DNA of 64,000 nt from Litoribacter ruber (GTDB lineage: Bacteria > Bacteroidota > Bacteroidia > Cytophagales > Cyclobacteriaceae): the NCBI RefSeq assembly GCF_018500185.1, contig NZ_JAHBGI010000004.1:62001-126000 (forward strand). Direction: 5' to 3'. The notes below the pieces were generated by a model. The model made no database searches. It saw only the letters and a list, made by a program, of their open reading frames with translations, and was not told where the DNA came from. The translations under genes and the position numbers were made by a program. Of this stretch, positions 47,978 through 57,138 are shown in pieces (the stretch's first letter is position 1; each line of letters opens with the position of its first letter).

Positions 47978-48582
47978 TGATCAAAAAAGCTGATGGCGCT
48001 TTGTGGGTTCAGTATCAAGATGAAGAAAATGCCAAAAATAGCGCCGAACAAATGTGCATCGTGGTTGATACCGTCTTTATCCTGCATGCCTTTCACCACC
48101 GAATAGATCAGAAAGAGTACACCCAAAATAAAACCTGGAAGACAGATCAATCCAAATAGACAAATGTCAGCCAGCGGCATAAGCATGATGCTGGCAAAAA
48201 CAGCTGCCGAAACTCCTCCAGAGGCTCCCAAGGCATGGTAGCGAGGATTTCCTTTTTGCTTCAAGTAAGTAGGGATATCCGAAATGATGATCGCTGCCAG
48301 ATAAAAGATCACATAAGCCACCGTGCCTATCACCCCATTGAAGTAATATTCCAGAAACTGCTCGACAATTCTTCCGAAAAAGAAGAAGGTGAACATGTTG
48401 AATAGAAGGTGGGTCAGGTCTTTGTGGATAAAGCCGCTCAAGGCAAACCGGTCCCATTGATGATATTCTTTGATCAAATAAGGCGTAAACATCCATCGGT
48501 TTATCAAACCTGGATTTTTAAAGCCTTGAAATGAAGTGAGGGCGGTAAGGGCGATTATTACTAATGTAGCCGAAATCTCCAT
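47953..48582 (-). CDS. Rhomboid-family intramembrane serine protease
   Basis: A six-helix inner-membrane protease of 209 residues. The catalytic dyad is S121 in GASGGVSAAV and H177 in DAHLFGAIFG. The L1-type segment HKDLTHLLFNMFTF (53-66) and the GxxxG helix are normal. It cleaves transmembrane substrates; none is identifiable here. Last gene of the lipB to rhomboid minus-strand run, its start abutting the prenyl synthase stop. Confidence 0.93.
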   Translation of the reverse strand: MEISATLVIIALTALTSFQGFKNPGLINRWMFTPYLIKEYHQWDRFALSGFIHKDLTHLLFNMFTFFFFGRIVEQFLEYYFNGVIGTVAYVIFYLAAIIISDIPTYLKQKGNPRYHALGASGGVSAAVFASIMLMPLADICLFGLICLPGFILGVLFLIYSVVKGMQDKDGINHDAHLFGAIFGIFFILILNPQSAISFFDQIKNYRPF

Positions 48583-49578
48583 TTAACTTTCTCTATTTAT
48601 CAAATCTTCCGTTAAAACCTTTAGAGTTTTTAAAGCTTGTGGATTGTTGACTTTCAGTTTTTTCAATTGGTAAAAACCCATTTCAAAATAACTGGTCATT
48701 TTGTTCTCCGTCAGGGTATTTATACCGTTTTTGGTAAAAATGGAAGTTACGGCTTTGACTTTTTGCTCATTGGATTCAGTGGAGGAAACTTCCAGCCATT
48801 TGTTAAGCTCTACGAGTTGCTCGTCTGAAGCTGACTCTTTAGCTTTGATAAGTAGGAATGTCTTTTTGTTGGCGATGATGTCTCCTCCTACCTGTTTGCC
48901 AAATTTGGCCTTGTCTGCATAGACATCCAACAGGTCGTCCTTGAGTTGGAATCCAATACCCACATTGACCCCAAAGTCATACAAGGCTTGGGCATCCTCC
49001 TCACCAGCGCCGGCCAAAGTCGCCCCCATTTGAAGGGAGAAGCCGAGCAAAACGGCCGTTTTCAGGCGGATCATGCTGATGTATTCCTCCTCATTGACGT
49101 GATCCCGGGTTTCAAAATTCATGTCCATTTGCTGTCCTTCACAGACTTCAGCTGCAGTTTTGTTGAAAAGCCTTAAAACCTTGGAAAGAAGAGCCGGGTC
49201 AATTTCCAGAAGCATGTCATAAGCTTTGACCAGCATCACATCCCCTGAAAGGATGGCTGTATTGGCGTTCCACTTTTCATGCACGGTAGGATTACCTCGC
49301 CGCAAGGGCGCTTCATCCATGATATCGTCATGCATCAAGGTGAAATTGTGGAAAACCTCAATCGCCGATGCTGGGTTGAGGATGCTTTGATAGTCATCCT
49401 TGTAAAGGCTGTAAGCCAGTAGGGCAAGCAGTGGACGGATTCTCTTTCCGCCCAACTGCATGATGTAATCTATAGGTTGATAAAGTTCGGTCGGCTCTTG
49501 GCCATACTTGAGGCTGGTAAGGTGTCCTTCCAGTTCCTTCAACAGTTCCGGAACATTTATCTCTTTACTTTCAGTCAT
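48583..49578 (-). CDS. Polyprenyl (isoprenyl) diphosphate synthase
   Basis: Condenses IPP with allylic diphosphates for quinones or carrier lipids. From ATG 49578 it has 331 residues. First aspartate motif HDDIMDEAPLRRG (D84, D85 and D88 in this numbering), second FQLKDDLLDVYAD. These are FPP/GGPP-type signatures; chain length is uncertain, although the short side chains before the first motif (FHNFTLMHDD) favour a medium or long product. The alternative ATG 49587 would overlap rnr by 17 bases; ATG 49578 overlaps it by 8. Confidence 0.92.
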   Translation of the reverse strand: MTESKEINVPELLKELEGHLTSLKYGQEPTELYQPIDYIMQLGGKRIRPLLALLAYSLYKDDYQSILNPASAIEVFHNFTLMHDDIMDEAPLRRGNPTVHEKWNANTAILSGDVMLVKAYDMLLEIDPALLSKVLRLFNKTAAEVCEGQQMDMNFETRDHVNEEEYISMIRLKTAVLLGFSLQMGATLAGAGEEDAQALYDFGVNVGIGFQLKDDLLDVYADKAKFGKQVGGDIIANKKTFLLIKAKESASDEQLVELNKWLEVSSTESNEQKVKAVTSIFTKNGINTLTENKMTSYFEMGFYQLKKLKVNNPQALKTLKVLTEDLINRES

Positions 49579-51733
49579 TATCTGCAAATTCCAAATCTAT
49601 GGTCCTTCGGTCGATGTCGGTGGCAACCACCTGCACATGCACCTTGTCACCAAGGGTTATCATTTTCTTGTTTTTGGCACCGATCACGCGCATGTTTTTC
49701 TCATCAAACTCATAGTAATCATCGTCCATGGTCTGAAGACGAACCATGCCTTCGCATTTGGTTTCGGTAATCTCCACAAAAATACCCCATTCTGTCACAC
49801 CGGAAACGATTCCTTCGTAAACTTTTTCCTCGGCAAGGGCCATGTATTCCACTTGCTTGTATTTGATGGAAGCCCTTTCAGCGTCAGAGGCCCTCTTTTC
49901 GCGATCCGATGAATGAACACACTTGTCTTCCCACGTCTCAGCATCAGGTGATTTGCTGCCATCCAGATAATGCTGCAATAACCGGTGCACCATCATGTCA
50001 GGATATCTTCTGATAGGGGAGGTAAAGTGGGTATAATGTTTGAAAGCCAACCCAAAGTGGCCTTTCGGCTCAGTGGTATATTTGGCCTTAGCCATACTTC
50101 TGATAGCCAGTTGTTCCAAGACATTCTGCTCCGGTTTTCCCTGGATTTCATCCATGAGCTTGTTGAGAGAGTAGGAGATATTTCCTTGCTTTTCCAGGTC
50201 CACCTCATGGCCAAATCTTTTGGCAAAGTTGGAAAATGTGACCAGCCTTTCTGAGTCTGGGTAGTCATGGGTCCGGTACACAAAGGTGTCCTTGCCCTTG
50301 TTCTTATTATAAATGAATTCCGCCACGGTCCGGTTGGCCAGAAGCATAAATTCCTCAATCATTTTGTGAATATCCTTCCTTTCTTTGACCATCAGGCCGA
50401 GAGGGGTGCCTTTCTCATCAAGTTTGAATTTGACCTCAACGGTTTCGAAATTGATGGCGCCTTTTTGGAATCTCGTTTTACGTATTTTTTTGGCCAAATC
50501 ATTCAGGTGGGTGAGCTCCTGGAAATAGTCACCGGATTGGTTGTCAATATTTTCCTGAGCCTCTTCGTAGGCAAACCTTCGATCTGAATAAATAATTGTC
50601 CTTCCTATCCACTGCTTCACCACTTCGGCGTTTTCGTTCATTTCGAAAACACATGAAAAAGTGAGTTTCTCTTCCTCAGGTCTCAATGAGCAAAGCCCGT
50701 TACTCAATCTCTCGGGCAACATAGGGATGGTTCTATCGACCAAGTACACAGAGGTAGCCCGGTCGTAGGCCTCTTTTTCTAGTAAGGTGTTAGGCTTTAC
50801 ATAGTGAGTCACATCGGCGATATGGACACCGACTTCCAAGTTGCCGTTTTCAAGTTTTCTGTATGATATGGCATCATCAAAATCCTTGGCATCTGCTGGG
50901 TCAATGGTGAAAGTGGTCACGTCGCGGAAGTCCTTTCTTTTGGCAATTTCTTCCTGTGGAACTTCCTCTCTGATTTCTTCCGCTTCCCTTTCTACCTCTT
51001 CTGGGTATTCGAAAGGTAAGCCAAATTCAGCCATGATGGAGTGGATTTCCACCTCATGGTCTCCCGCCTCACCGAGTACACGTAACACTTTTCCTGTTGG
51101 GTTTTTGTCTTCATCCCGCCATTCGGTGATTTTGACCACCACTTTTTGGTTGTGCTGGGCGTCCATAAGGTCACCCTTTTTGATGAAAATATCGTGGTGC
51201 ATTTTCTTGAAATCAGCCACCACAAACGCAAACCTTGGCGAGATTTCAATTCTTCCCACAAACTCATCCCTGTTTCTGGAAATGATTTCCAGTACTTTTC
51301 CATCCAATCTGCCTGAGCGGTTGGGGTTAGGGTTGATCATGATTCTGACCTTATCCCCATCTAAGGCATTTTTGAGATCGGAATCCTTTACCTGAATGTC
51401 TTTGGGGAACTGCTCCCGGTCATCCGGGATGATGAAAGCAAAGCGGGGATTGACATAGTCCACCGTGCCGGTAATGAAATCCGGTTCCTTGGTAGAGGAA
51501 TAGGCATTTCTCGGGTTTTTGCTCAGGGAGCCGCTTTCGACCAGCTTGTGCAAGGTTGAATCCAGCATCGCTTTTGTCTTGGCATCCCTTAATTCTAATT
51601 TTTTTATAAGTTGTTTGGAGGAAAATTCCTCTCCGAAATTTCTGTCTAAAAAGTTCAGAACTGTTTTGGCCAATTGGGCAGAGTCCATTCCTTTTTTACT
51701 TTTTGGTGATTGTTTATTTGATTTTCTTCCCAT
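49571..51733 (-). CDS. rnr: Ribonuclease R
   Basis: 3'-5' exoribonuclease that degrades structured RNA. The 720-residue protein has the N-terminal helix-turn-helix-like region, cold-shock domains at about 80-220, the RNB catalytic domain with DPADAKDFDDAISY (metal-binding Asp residues, about 280-293) and a C-terminal S1 domain from about 635. Typical for VacB/RNase R. It lies between the exonuclease gene and the prenyl synthase gene. Confidence 0.96.
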   Translation of the reverse strand: MGRKSNKQSPKSKKGMDSAQLAKTVLNFLDRNFGEEFSSKQLIKKLELRDAKTKAMLDSTLHKLVESGSLSKNPRNAYSSTKEPDFITGTVDYVNPRFAFIIPDDREQFPKDIQVKDSDLKNALDGDKVRIMINPNPNRSGRLDGKVLEIISRNRDEFVGRIEISPRFAFVVADFKKMHHDIFIKKGDLMDAQHNQKVVVKITEWRDEDKNPTGKVLRVLGEAGDHEVEIHSIMAEFGLPFEYPEEVEREAEEIREEVPQEEIAKRKDFRDVTTFTIDPADAKDFDDAISYRKLENGNLEVGVHIADVTHYVKPNTLLEKEAYDRATSVYLVDRTIPMLPERLSNGLCSLRPEEEKLTFSCVFEMNENAEVVKQWIGRTIIYSDRRFAYEEAQENIDNQSGDYFQELTHLNDLAKKIRKTRFQKGAINFETVEVKFKLDEKGTPLGLMVKERKDIHKMIEEFMLLANRTVAEFIYNKNKGKDTFVYRTHDYPDSERLVTFSNFAKRFGHEVDLEKQGNISYSLNKLMDEIQGKPEQNVLEQLAIRSMAKAKYTTEPKGHFGLAFKHYTHFTSPIRRYPDMMVHRLLQHYLDGSKSPDAETWEDKCVHSSDREKRASDAERASIKYKQVEYMALAEEKVYEGIVSGVTEWGIFVEITETKCEGMVRLQTMDDDYYEFDEKNMRVIGAKNKKMITLGDKVHVQVVATDIDRRTIDLEFADND

Positions 51734-51777
51734 AAAAATTAATTGTTAGTAATAATTAAGCTAAAATAAACTGGTGG

Positions 51778-52515
51778 TCAGTTCTCAACAGGTGGGGTGT
51801 CCAGATTGATGATTTCCATTTCCAGGTCTGAAGGCAGGCCTTGATAGGCCAAATAAACTCTTGCTGTTGCCTCCACATCTTTCAAACAATAGCTTCTGAT
51901 TATATTTAAACCCTTTTGCTTATAATAAGTTTCATTGACCTTGCTTCCGTCTATTTCATCTTTCGGGCTGGGTATGCCAAAAAGGGCCGTAAGAAGGTCC
52001 AGTCTTGTGTAATGTTTGTAATCTCCAAACTTCCAAAGTTCGAGGGTATCCAGGTGGTTGATTTCCCAAGGTTTTTTGCCCGCCATTTGCAACGCGTCTG
52101 GCAAGGGGATCTTGTTGATCAGCATCCTTCTACATAGATAGGGAAAGTCAAACTCTTTGCCGTTGTGGGCGCAAAGGGTCCACCTTCTCTTTTCCAGCAG
52201 CTCCCTAAATTCCAAAAGTGTCTCGTTTTCAGTGTCAGCTGCAAAGCTTTTGGTGCGGAACTGGAATTTTTCCGTTTCCGGATTATAAACCATGTATCCG
52301 ACCCCAATGCAGATCACCTGGCCAAACTCTGCGAAGATCGCTCCTTTGTCGGAATAATAAGCCTCAGGACTGATGGAGTCATCTCCATTTCGCCGGTGTT
52401 TTAGCATCCATTCCGCCTGAAGTCTTGGGTCAAGTTGTGCAAATTCTTCGGTCGAGGTGGCCGTTTCAATATCCAGAAAAAGTATGTTTTTAAGTTGGTT
52501 AAAAAAATCCGCCAT
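51778..52515 (-). CDS. PolB-like 3'-5' exonuclease
   Basis: A 245-residue DnaQ-fold nuclease of the PolB-exonuclease-2 type (PF10108-like). Exo I FLDIETAT with D15 and E17, Exo II LCAHNGKEFDFPYLCRRM, Exo III YCLKDVEATARVYLAYQG. All catalytic acids are present. Substrate (DNA or RNA) unknown. The upstream gene is an uncharacterised protein 9 bases away and rnr follows 44 bases on, which hints at nucleic-acid turnover. Confidence 0.88.
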   Translation of the reverse strand: MADFFNQLKNILFLDIETATSTEEFAQLDPRLQAEWMLKHRRNGDDSISPEAYYSDKGAIFAEFGQVICIGVGYMVYNPETEKFQFRTKSFAADTENETLLEFRELLEKRRWTLCAHNGKEFDFPYLCRRMLINKIPLPDALQMAGKKPWEINHLDTLELWKFGDYKHYTRLDLLTALFGIPSPKDEIDGSKVNETYYKQKGLNIIRSYCLKDVEATARVYLAYQGLPSDLEMEIINLDTPPVEN

Positions 52516-52524
52516 AAAGTAAGG

Positions 52525-52926
52525 TTATGAGTGAAGTACTCCTTGGAGGCCCAGCTCGGGAATGAGTTTGATGTTCTCCTCATTCATGCTGCCTTCCACA
52601 AATATAAATTTCTTGTCAAAGATTTGATCCAATATATAATAACTTACCCAGAATTCATTGTTTAATTTGAAAAGGGCGGGATCAATCGGTTCAATTTTGG
52701 CAATGCTCTGGGACCCCAACTCCTCGATTAAATGCCTCAAAGTGGAGGTTTTCTTTTCCTCACCGTCAATTAAGCCATACCCTTTTGAGGTGACCATGAC
52801 TGTTTTCAACTCAATTAGGTTGAGGTTGATGATATACACGCCCCATTCCACTTGGCCGTTGTTTTCTTCTTTGGCAATAGCAAGTTTTACCCCCGTTACT
52901 GGGTGGAAATCTATGTCTTTTTTCAT
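52525..52926 (-). CDS. Conserved-type protein of unknown function
   Basis: A 133-residue soluble protein with alternating strands and helices (VEWGVYIINLNLIELKTVMVTS, FWVSYYILDQIFDKKFIFVEGS). I do not recognise a family. There is no signal peptide or membrane segment. It is 8 bases from lipB and 9 bases from the exonuclease, so it is in an operon with both. The tight packing and typical codon use support a real gene; function open. Confidence 0.75.
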   Translation of the reverse strand: MKKDIDFHPVTGVKLAIAKEENNGQVEWGVYIINLNLIELKTVMVTSKGYGLIDGEEKKTSTLRHLIEELGSQSIAKIEPIDPALFKLNNEFWVSYYILDQIFDKKFIFVEGSMNEENIKLIPELGLQGVLHS

Positions 52927-52934
52927 TAATAAGC

Positions 52935-53684
52935 TTAAATATTTGTCAACTCTTCGGCAGAAATAGTTACCGCCTCTTCTATGCCAAAAAGTTCAATTAT
53001 GTGTTTTTTTACAGTTTCTTTCACCTCTTTTTCATCCATTTTTTTTCCAAGCTCCAGATGTAAGGAGGTGACGGCCTTGTCGGCTATTCCACATGGGACT
53101 ATGTTGCCAAAATAAGCCACATCTGCATTTACGTTGAAGGCAAAGCCGTGCATGGTCACCCAGCGGCTGGATTTGACGCCCATGGCACATATTTTTCTTG
53201 GATTTTGCTGCTTGATGTGATCTAGCCATACCCCGGTCAAGCCATCAATCCTGCCTGCCTCTATGCCATAATCCTTCAGTGTGAGGATAATGGCCTCCTC
53301 CAACAGGCGAAGGTATTTGTGGATGTCGGTGAAAAAGTTTTCCAAATCAAGCAAGGGATAGCCGACCAGCTGGCCAGGACCATGATAGGTGATGTCCCCG
53401 CCACGGTTGATTTTATAAAACTTGGCCTCTTTTTCATTTAGGCCTTGTTCGTCCAGCAACAAATGGGAGGGATCACCGCTTTTTCCTAGTGTGTACACAT
53501 GAGGATGCTCCACAAATAATAGGTAGTTATCGGTAGGTTGCTGTTCATCGGGAGTTGCTTTCCGATTGGCAATTTTTGCCTCCACGGTTTTGGCAAACAC
53601 CTTTTCCTGCAAGTCCCAAGTTTCCTGATAATCTTTTAGCCCTAAATCGACAAACTTTACCTTTTTATTTATAACTTGATTCAC
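52935..53684 (-). CDS. lipB: Octanoyl-[acyl-carrier-protein]:protein octanoyltransferase
   Basis: Transfers octanoate from ACP to lipoyl domains, the first step of lipoic acid synthesis. The 249-residue protein has RGGDITYHGPGQLVGYPLL (94-112), K164 in RKICAMGV and the catalytic C198 in IVPCGI, matching C169 and K135 of E. coli LipB. lipA is not in the window. It begins a minus-strand run that continues to the rhomboid gene. Confidence 0.96.
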   Translation of the reverse strand: MNQVINKKVKFVDLGLKDYQETWDLQEKVFAKTVEAKIANRKATPDEQQPTDNYLLFVEHPHVYTLGKSGDPSHLLLDEQGLNEKEAKFYKINRGGDITYHGPGQLVGYPLLDLENFFTDIHKYLRLLEEAIILTLKDYGIEAGRIDGLTGVWLDHIKQQNPRKICAMGVKSSRWVTMHGFAFNVNADVAYFGNIVPCGIADKAVTSLHLELGKKMDEKEVKETVKKHIIELFGIEEAVTISAEELTNI

Positions 53685-53729
53685 AGTTGCTTCTTTGGAT
53701 TTTGATTAGCTTCTACTGGCTTATTTTTT

Positions 53730-53737
53730 CAAAATTA
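53730..53737 (-). promoter_or_regulatory. Possible -7 element of the lipB operon
   Basis: Minus-strand TAATTTTG is a TAnnTTTG match 46 bases upstream of the lipB ATG; no convincing -33. Confidence 0.4.
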
Positions 53738-53754
53738 CACAAATAATTTTTCAC

Positions 53755-54111
53755 ATGGCACAGCATCTTCAAAAAGGGTTTGAGGCCGAAAGGCTCGCTG
53801 GCGATTGGCTTATTTCAAAAGGGTATTGCCTTATCGCCTCCAATTTTCGGTATCGCCACGCCGAAATTGATCTTATTTTGACCCATAATGGCATTTTGGT
53901 TTTTGTAGAGGTCAAATTCCGCAGTGGGCTCAATTTTGGTCACCCGGAAGAATTCGTAGATTATCGCAAAAAGCAGCTGATCATCCGTGCTGCCGATCAT
54001 TTTATCCATCTCAAAGACTGGCATTGGGATATCCGGTTTGACATCGTGTCGGTATCAAAAGATCCGGATGGGAATTTTACGTATTATCATTTTGAGGATG
54101 CTTTCTATTGA
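53755..54111 (+). CDS. YraN/UPF0102 family protein
   Basis: A 118-residue endonuclease-like protein. The family pattern GxxAExxA (GFEAERLA, 8-15), HAEIDLI with E37 and D39, and VFVEVKFR with E52 and K54 form a PD-(D/E)XK-type core. No activity is proved for the family. Its stop abuts the wecB stop with no gap. It is divergent from lipB across a 70-base gap. Confidence 0.93.
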   Translation: MAQHLQKGFEAERLAGDWLISKGYCLIASNFRYRHAEIDLILTHNGILVFVEVKFRSGLNFGHPEEFVDYRKKQLIIRAADHFIHLKDWHWDIRFDIVSVSKDPDGNFTYYHFEDAFY

Positions 54112-55200
54112 TTAACCGTAGATCTCCAGCAGTTTTTTGACAATCCTTTGGGCTGCTTTGCCGTCCCAAAGCGGAGGCGTATCGCCGTGTTTCCAGTTTC
54201 CAGACTTCATCTTTTCCAAAAATGGTGGAAGCTTGGCAGGGTCTGTCCCTACCAGTTCATTGGTGCCCAACTCTACTGTTTCGGGTCTTTCGGTGTTATC
54301 CCTGAGCGTAATGCACGGTACTTTTAGGATGGTGGTTTCTTCGGTAATCCCTCCGGAGTCGGTAATCACCCCCAATGCATTTTTGACCAAGAAATTAAAC
54401 TTAAGATAGGAGAGCGGTTCCACGGTGACCAGGTTTTCATAGTTTATTCCCAATTGATCTAGTATTTGCGCCGTCCGGGGATGGACAGGAAACACCACGG
54501 GGAATGGGCTGCAGCCATTGACAATGGTGTCCATCATAAGTTTTAGCTTTTCTTCCTCGTCCACATTTGCAGGGCGGTGAAGGGTGAGCACGATGTATTT
54601 ATGGGGTTTCAGTTCTTTTCCTTCATGCAGGATATTTGGATCTTGCAATCTTTCCAAGTTAGCTAAAAGGGTGTCAATCATCGTATTGCCCACAAAATGT
54701 ATCCTGTCCGCACTTATTCCTGAAGCTTGGAGATTTTGATTGGCCAGCTCGCTGGTGGTGAAGAAATGGTCAGAAATACTGTCGGTGACGATACGGTTGA
54801 TTTCCTCAGGCATGCTCATATCCCCAGAGCGGATACCGCCTTCCACATGCACTACAGGGATGTTGAGTTTTTTGGCAGTGATGGAGCAGGCCATGGTGGA
54901 GGTGACGTCGCCTACGACCAATACTACAGATGTTGGGTTGGCCAGCAGTTCCTTTTCAAAGCCTACCATGATCGAGGCAGTTTGCTCAGCCTGTGTGCCT
55001 CCTCCGGCTCCTAGGTTAGAGTCCGGCATTGGGATGCCCAATTCTTCAAAAAAATCGCCAGACATCTTCCGGTCATAATGCTGACCTGTATGGACCAGAC
55101 GGAATTGGATCTTGTCGGAATACTCAGTATTAATAGCCTTGATGATGGGGGCTATTTTCATAAAATTCGGCCTTGCCCCAGCCACGATTGTAATCTTCAT
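54112..55200 (-). CDS. wecB: UDP-N-acetylglucosamine 2-epimerase (non-hydrolysing)
   Basis: Makes UDP-ManNAc from UDP-GlcNAc for capsule, teichoic or O-antigen-like glycans. The 362-residue protein begins MKITIVAGARPNFMKIAPII, the standard start, and has HTGQHYDRKMSGDFFEEL, HVEGGIRSGDM and GGITEETTIL, all WecB hallmarks. It is 21 bases downstream of the CapD/PglF-like gene. The matching UDP-ManNAc dehydrogenase wecC is not in the window. Confidence 0.96.
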   Translation of the reverse strand: MKITIVAGARPNFMKIAPIIKAINTEYSDKIQFRLVHTGQHYDRKMSGDFFEELGIPMPDSNLGAGGGTQAEQTASIMVGFEKELLANPTSVVLVVGDVTSTMACSITAKKLNIPVVHVEGGIRSGDMSMPEEINRIVTDSISDHFFTTSELANQNLQASGISADRIHFVGNTMIDTLLANLERLQDPNILHEGKELKPHKYIVLTLHRPANVDEEEKLKLMMDTIVNGCSPFPVVFPVHPRTAQILDQLGINYENLVTVEPLSYLKFNFLVKNALGVITDSGGITEETTILKVPCITLRDNTERPETVELGTNELVGTDPAKLPPFLEKMKSGNWKHGDTPPLWDGKAAQRIVKKLLEIYG

Positions 55201-55221
55201 GCGGCAAAGGTAAAAATTACA

Positions 55222-57138
55222 TCAATTAAGCCTGTTAGATAATTCCACAAAGTTGTTGTCGCTTATGAATGCTGGGATGATGCTTTTGAAAAATCTATGC
55301 AAGGTGAGGGTATCCTGGTTTTTCAAAATCTCCTCCAGCTCCTCGATTTTTTCTGAAACATCAAATGTGGTTTCCAATAAGGGCTGCAGCCTAGTCAGGT
55401 TTGGAACGTGAGTTCTTTTGACCTTTTCTGCTTTGGCATCAAAAAGAGGGTTAGCCTCCATTGGCTGCAGGTGCTTGTTATAATGGACTTTTAGCTCAGA
55501 AGAAATTCTTCCTTCATACAATTGGACGGTCTTTTTGACCAACTCGACCAATTTAATCGGGCTGGTCTTTTCCATGGCATATACCTCACCCCCTTTGCCA
55601 ATTTGACTGGCAGTGAGAATGAATTTGCAGGTTTGGGAAATGGTGAAATACTGGTGGCTAGTGTCAGGGTGATGAATATTGACCGCTTGGCCGCCTCTGA
55701 CTTCGGCTTTGATTTTTTGAAGGCTATGGTCGTTTACGCCCAATACCTCACCGTGTCTGATGGTCAAAAACTGCGTTTTTGGACCAAAGCTCGGCAGGTC
55801 GTTTTTGTATTTGACATACATTTCGGCCAACTTCTTTGAAGCCCCAATGATTTCTGTTGAATTTACTGCTTGGTGGGAGGAAATTAGGATAAATTTCTCT
55901 ACATCATGCTCCAGAGATAATTCAGAAAGACTTTTGGTGGTCAAAACATTTGCCCTTACGGCTTCCTCTGAGTATACCTCCATCATGGACGGCTCGTGGT
56001 ATAGGGCTGTATGGTAAACAAGTTCAGGTTTATGGGCTTCAAATAATGCCCTCATTCTGCCTTTGTTTCGGATATCCACCACGGCTGTGGTTACATGGCT
56101 TTTTAGCTTCAACTGTTTTACTCTAAAACTCAAATCGGCAATTGCTGCCTCCGACCTGTCCACGATGATGATGTGAGCCGGATTTTGGTAGATGAGCTGG
56201 CGGCAAAGTTCCGTGCCTAGCTTGCTGCCGGCTGTGGTGATCATGACGGTCTTGTTGGAAAAGAAGTGTTTTTTGCTGCTAGATGTATTTTCTACTACAG
56301 CCTCTTGACCTAGGTAATCTTCAATTGAAGTTTTTTTTAGCACATACTCCCCGTCGTTGATGTCCCACTCATCGGAAGGGGTCAACATGCTCGGTTGCAC
56401 ACCGTTTTGAAGGCAGGCATTGATGTAGTTTCTCTTTTCTTCAATGCTCAATCCCTCTTCACTGATGAAGATTTCGGTGATTTTATGTCTGGCAATTACT
56501 TTATGCAATTCGGAAAGGTTTTCATAAACCGGTGCTCCCAATATTTTTCTTCCAGATTCGGTGAAGTTTTCGGAAACATAGGCCTGAATGAAGTGAAGTG
56601 GGAAGCCTGCATTTTTCAAAACCCTTCTAGACATGGCTTGAGAGGCGTGGCTGGCAATGATAAGAATGTTTTTTTGCACCTGATGGGTTTGGGACAGATA
56701 ATCTATCCCTTGTCTAAGCGCCATTCTGGTAAAGGTAAGGCCAAATAGAGAAAGTCCCATGCTGATAGAAATTGCTTTGCTGCTTGGCAGAAGATATAAT
56801 CCGAAAATATAGCGGTCCGTCAAGGTGAAAATAGCAATAATTACCGTACTTAGGATCAGTGTCCTGAGGATAGAAAGGACTTCTTGCACCAGGTTGTCTT
56901 CGGCGGCAAGGTGGTGGTTTTTCAACATATAACAGGAAAATGTGGCAATAGCAGCAAATAAAACGCTGCCCTGCAAAAAGCCAGAAGATACTAAAATGCT
57001 GAAATTTAAACTCGAGATGATGAAATAGCTAAGAATACTTGCGTGGAAAAAAACAAGGAAATCCAAAGCGAGAACCATCCATCCTGGAAGTAAGTTATGT
57101 GAAGATTTAGTCACGGTTAAGTTGGGCAAAGTTGGCAA
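55222..57138 (-). CDS. Membrane CapD/PglF-family protein with altered catalytic residues
   Basis: A 638-residue protein of the polysaccharide-biosynthesis dehydratase family: about four N-terminal helices (to 120), a CoA-binding-like region (150-270) and an SDR domain (300-560). Normal members (CapD, PglF, WbpM) have a TGxxGxxG loop and SxDKAVxPxxxMGATKR. Here the loop is TTAGSKLG, and the catalytic block reads SSHQAVNSTEIIGASKK, so Asp-Lys is replaced by H422-Q423. The usual RFGNV becomes RHGEV. The chain is otherwise full length without stops or frameshifts, which suggests a changed role and not decay. No ATG start is available; TTG 57138 or GTG 57114 is used. Confidence 0.75.
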   Translation of the reverse strand: MPTLPNLTVTKSSHNLLPGWMVLALDFLVFFHASILSYFIISSLNFSILVSSGFLQGSVLFAAIATFSCYMLKNHHLAAEDNLVQEVLSILRTLILSTVIIAIFTLTDRYIFGLYLLPSSKAISISMGLSLFGLTFTRMALRQGIDYLSQTHQVQKNILIIASHASQAMSRRVLKNAGFPLHFIQAYVSENFTESGRKILGAPVYENLSELHKVIARHKITEIFISEEGLSIEEKRNYINACLQNGVQPSMLTPSDEWDINDGEYVLKKTSIEDYLGQEAVVENTSSSKKHFFSNKTVMITTAGSKLGTELCRQLIYQNPAHIIIVDRSEAAIADLSFRVKQLKLKSHVTTAVVDIRNKGRMRALFEAHKPELVYHTALYHEPSMMEVYSEEAVRANVLTTKSLSELSLEHDVEKFILISSHQAVNSTEIIGASKKLAEMYVKYKNDLPSFGPKTQFLTIRHGEVLGVNDHSLQKIKAEVRGGQAVNIHHPDTSHQYFTISQTCKFILTASQIGKGGEVYAMEKTSPIKLVELVKKTVQLYEGRISSELKVHYNKHLQPMEANPLFDAKAEKVKRTHVPNLTRLQPLLETTFDVSEKIEELEEILKNQDTLTLHRFFKSIIPAFISDNNFVELSNRLN

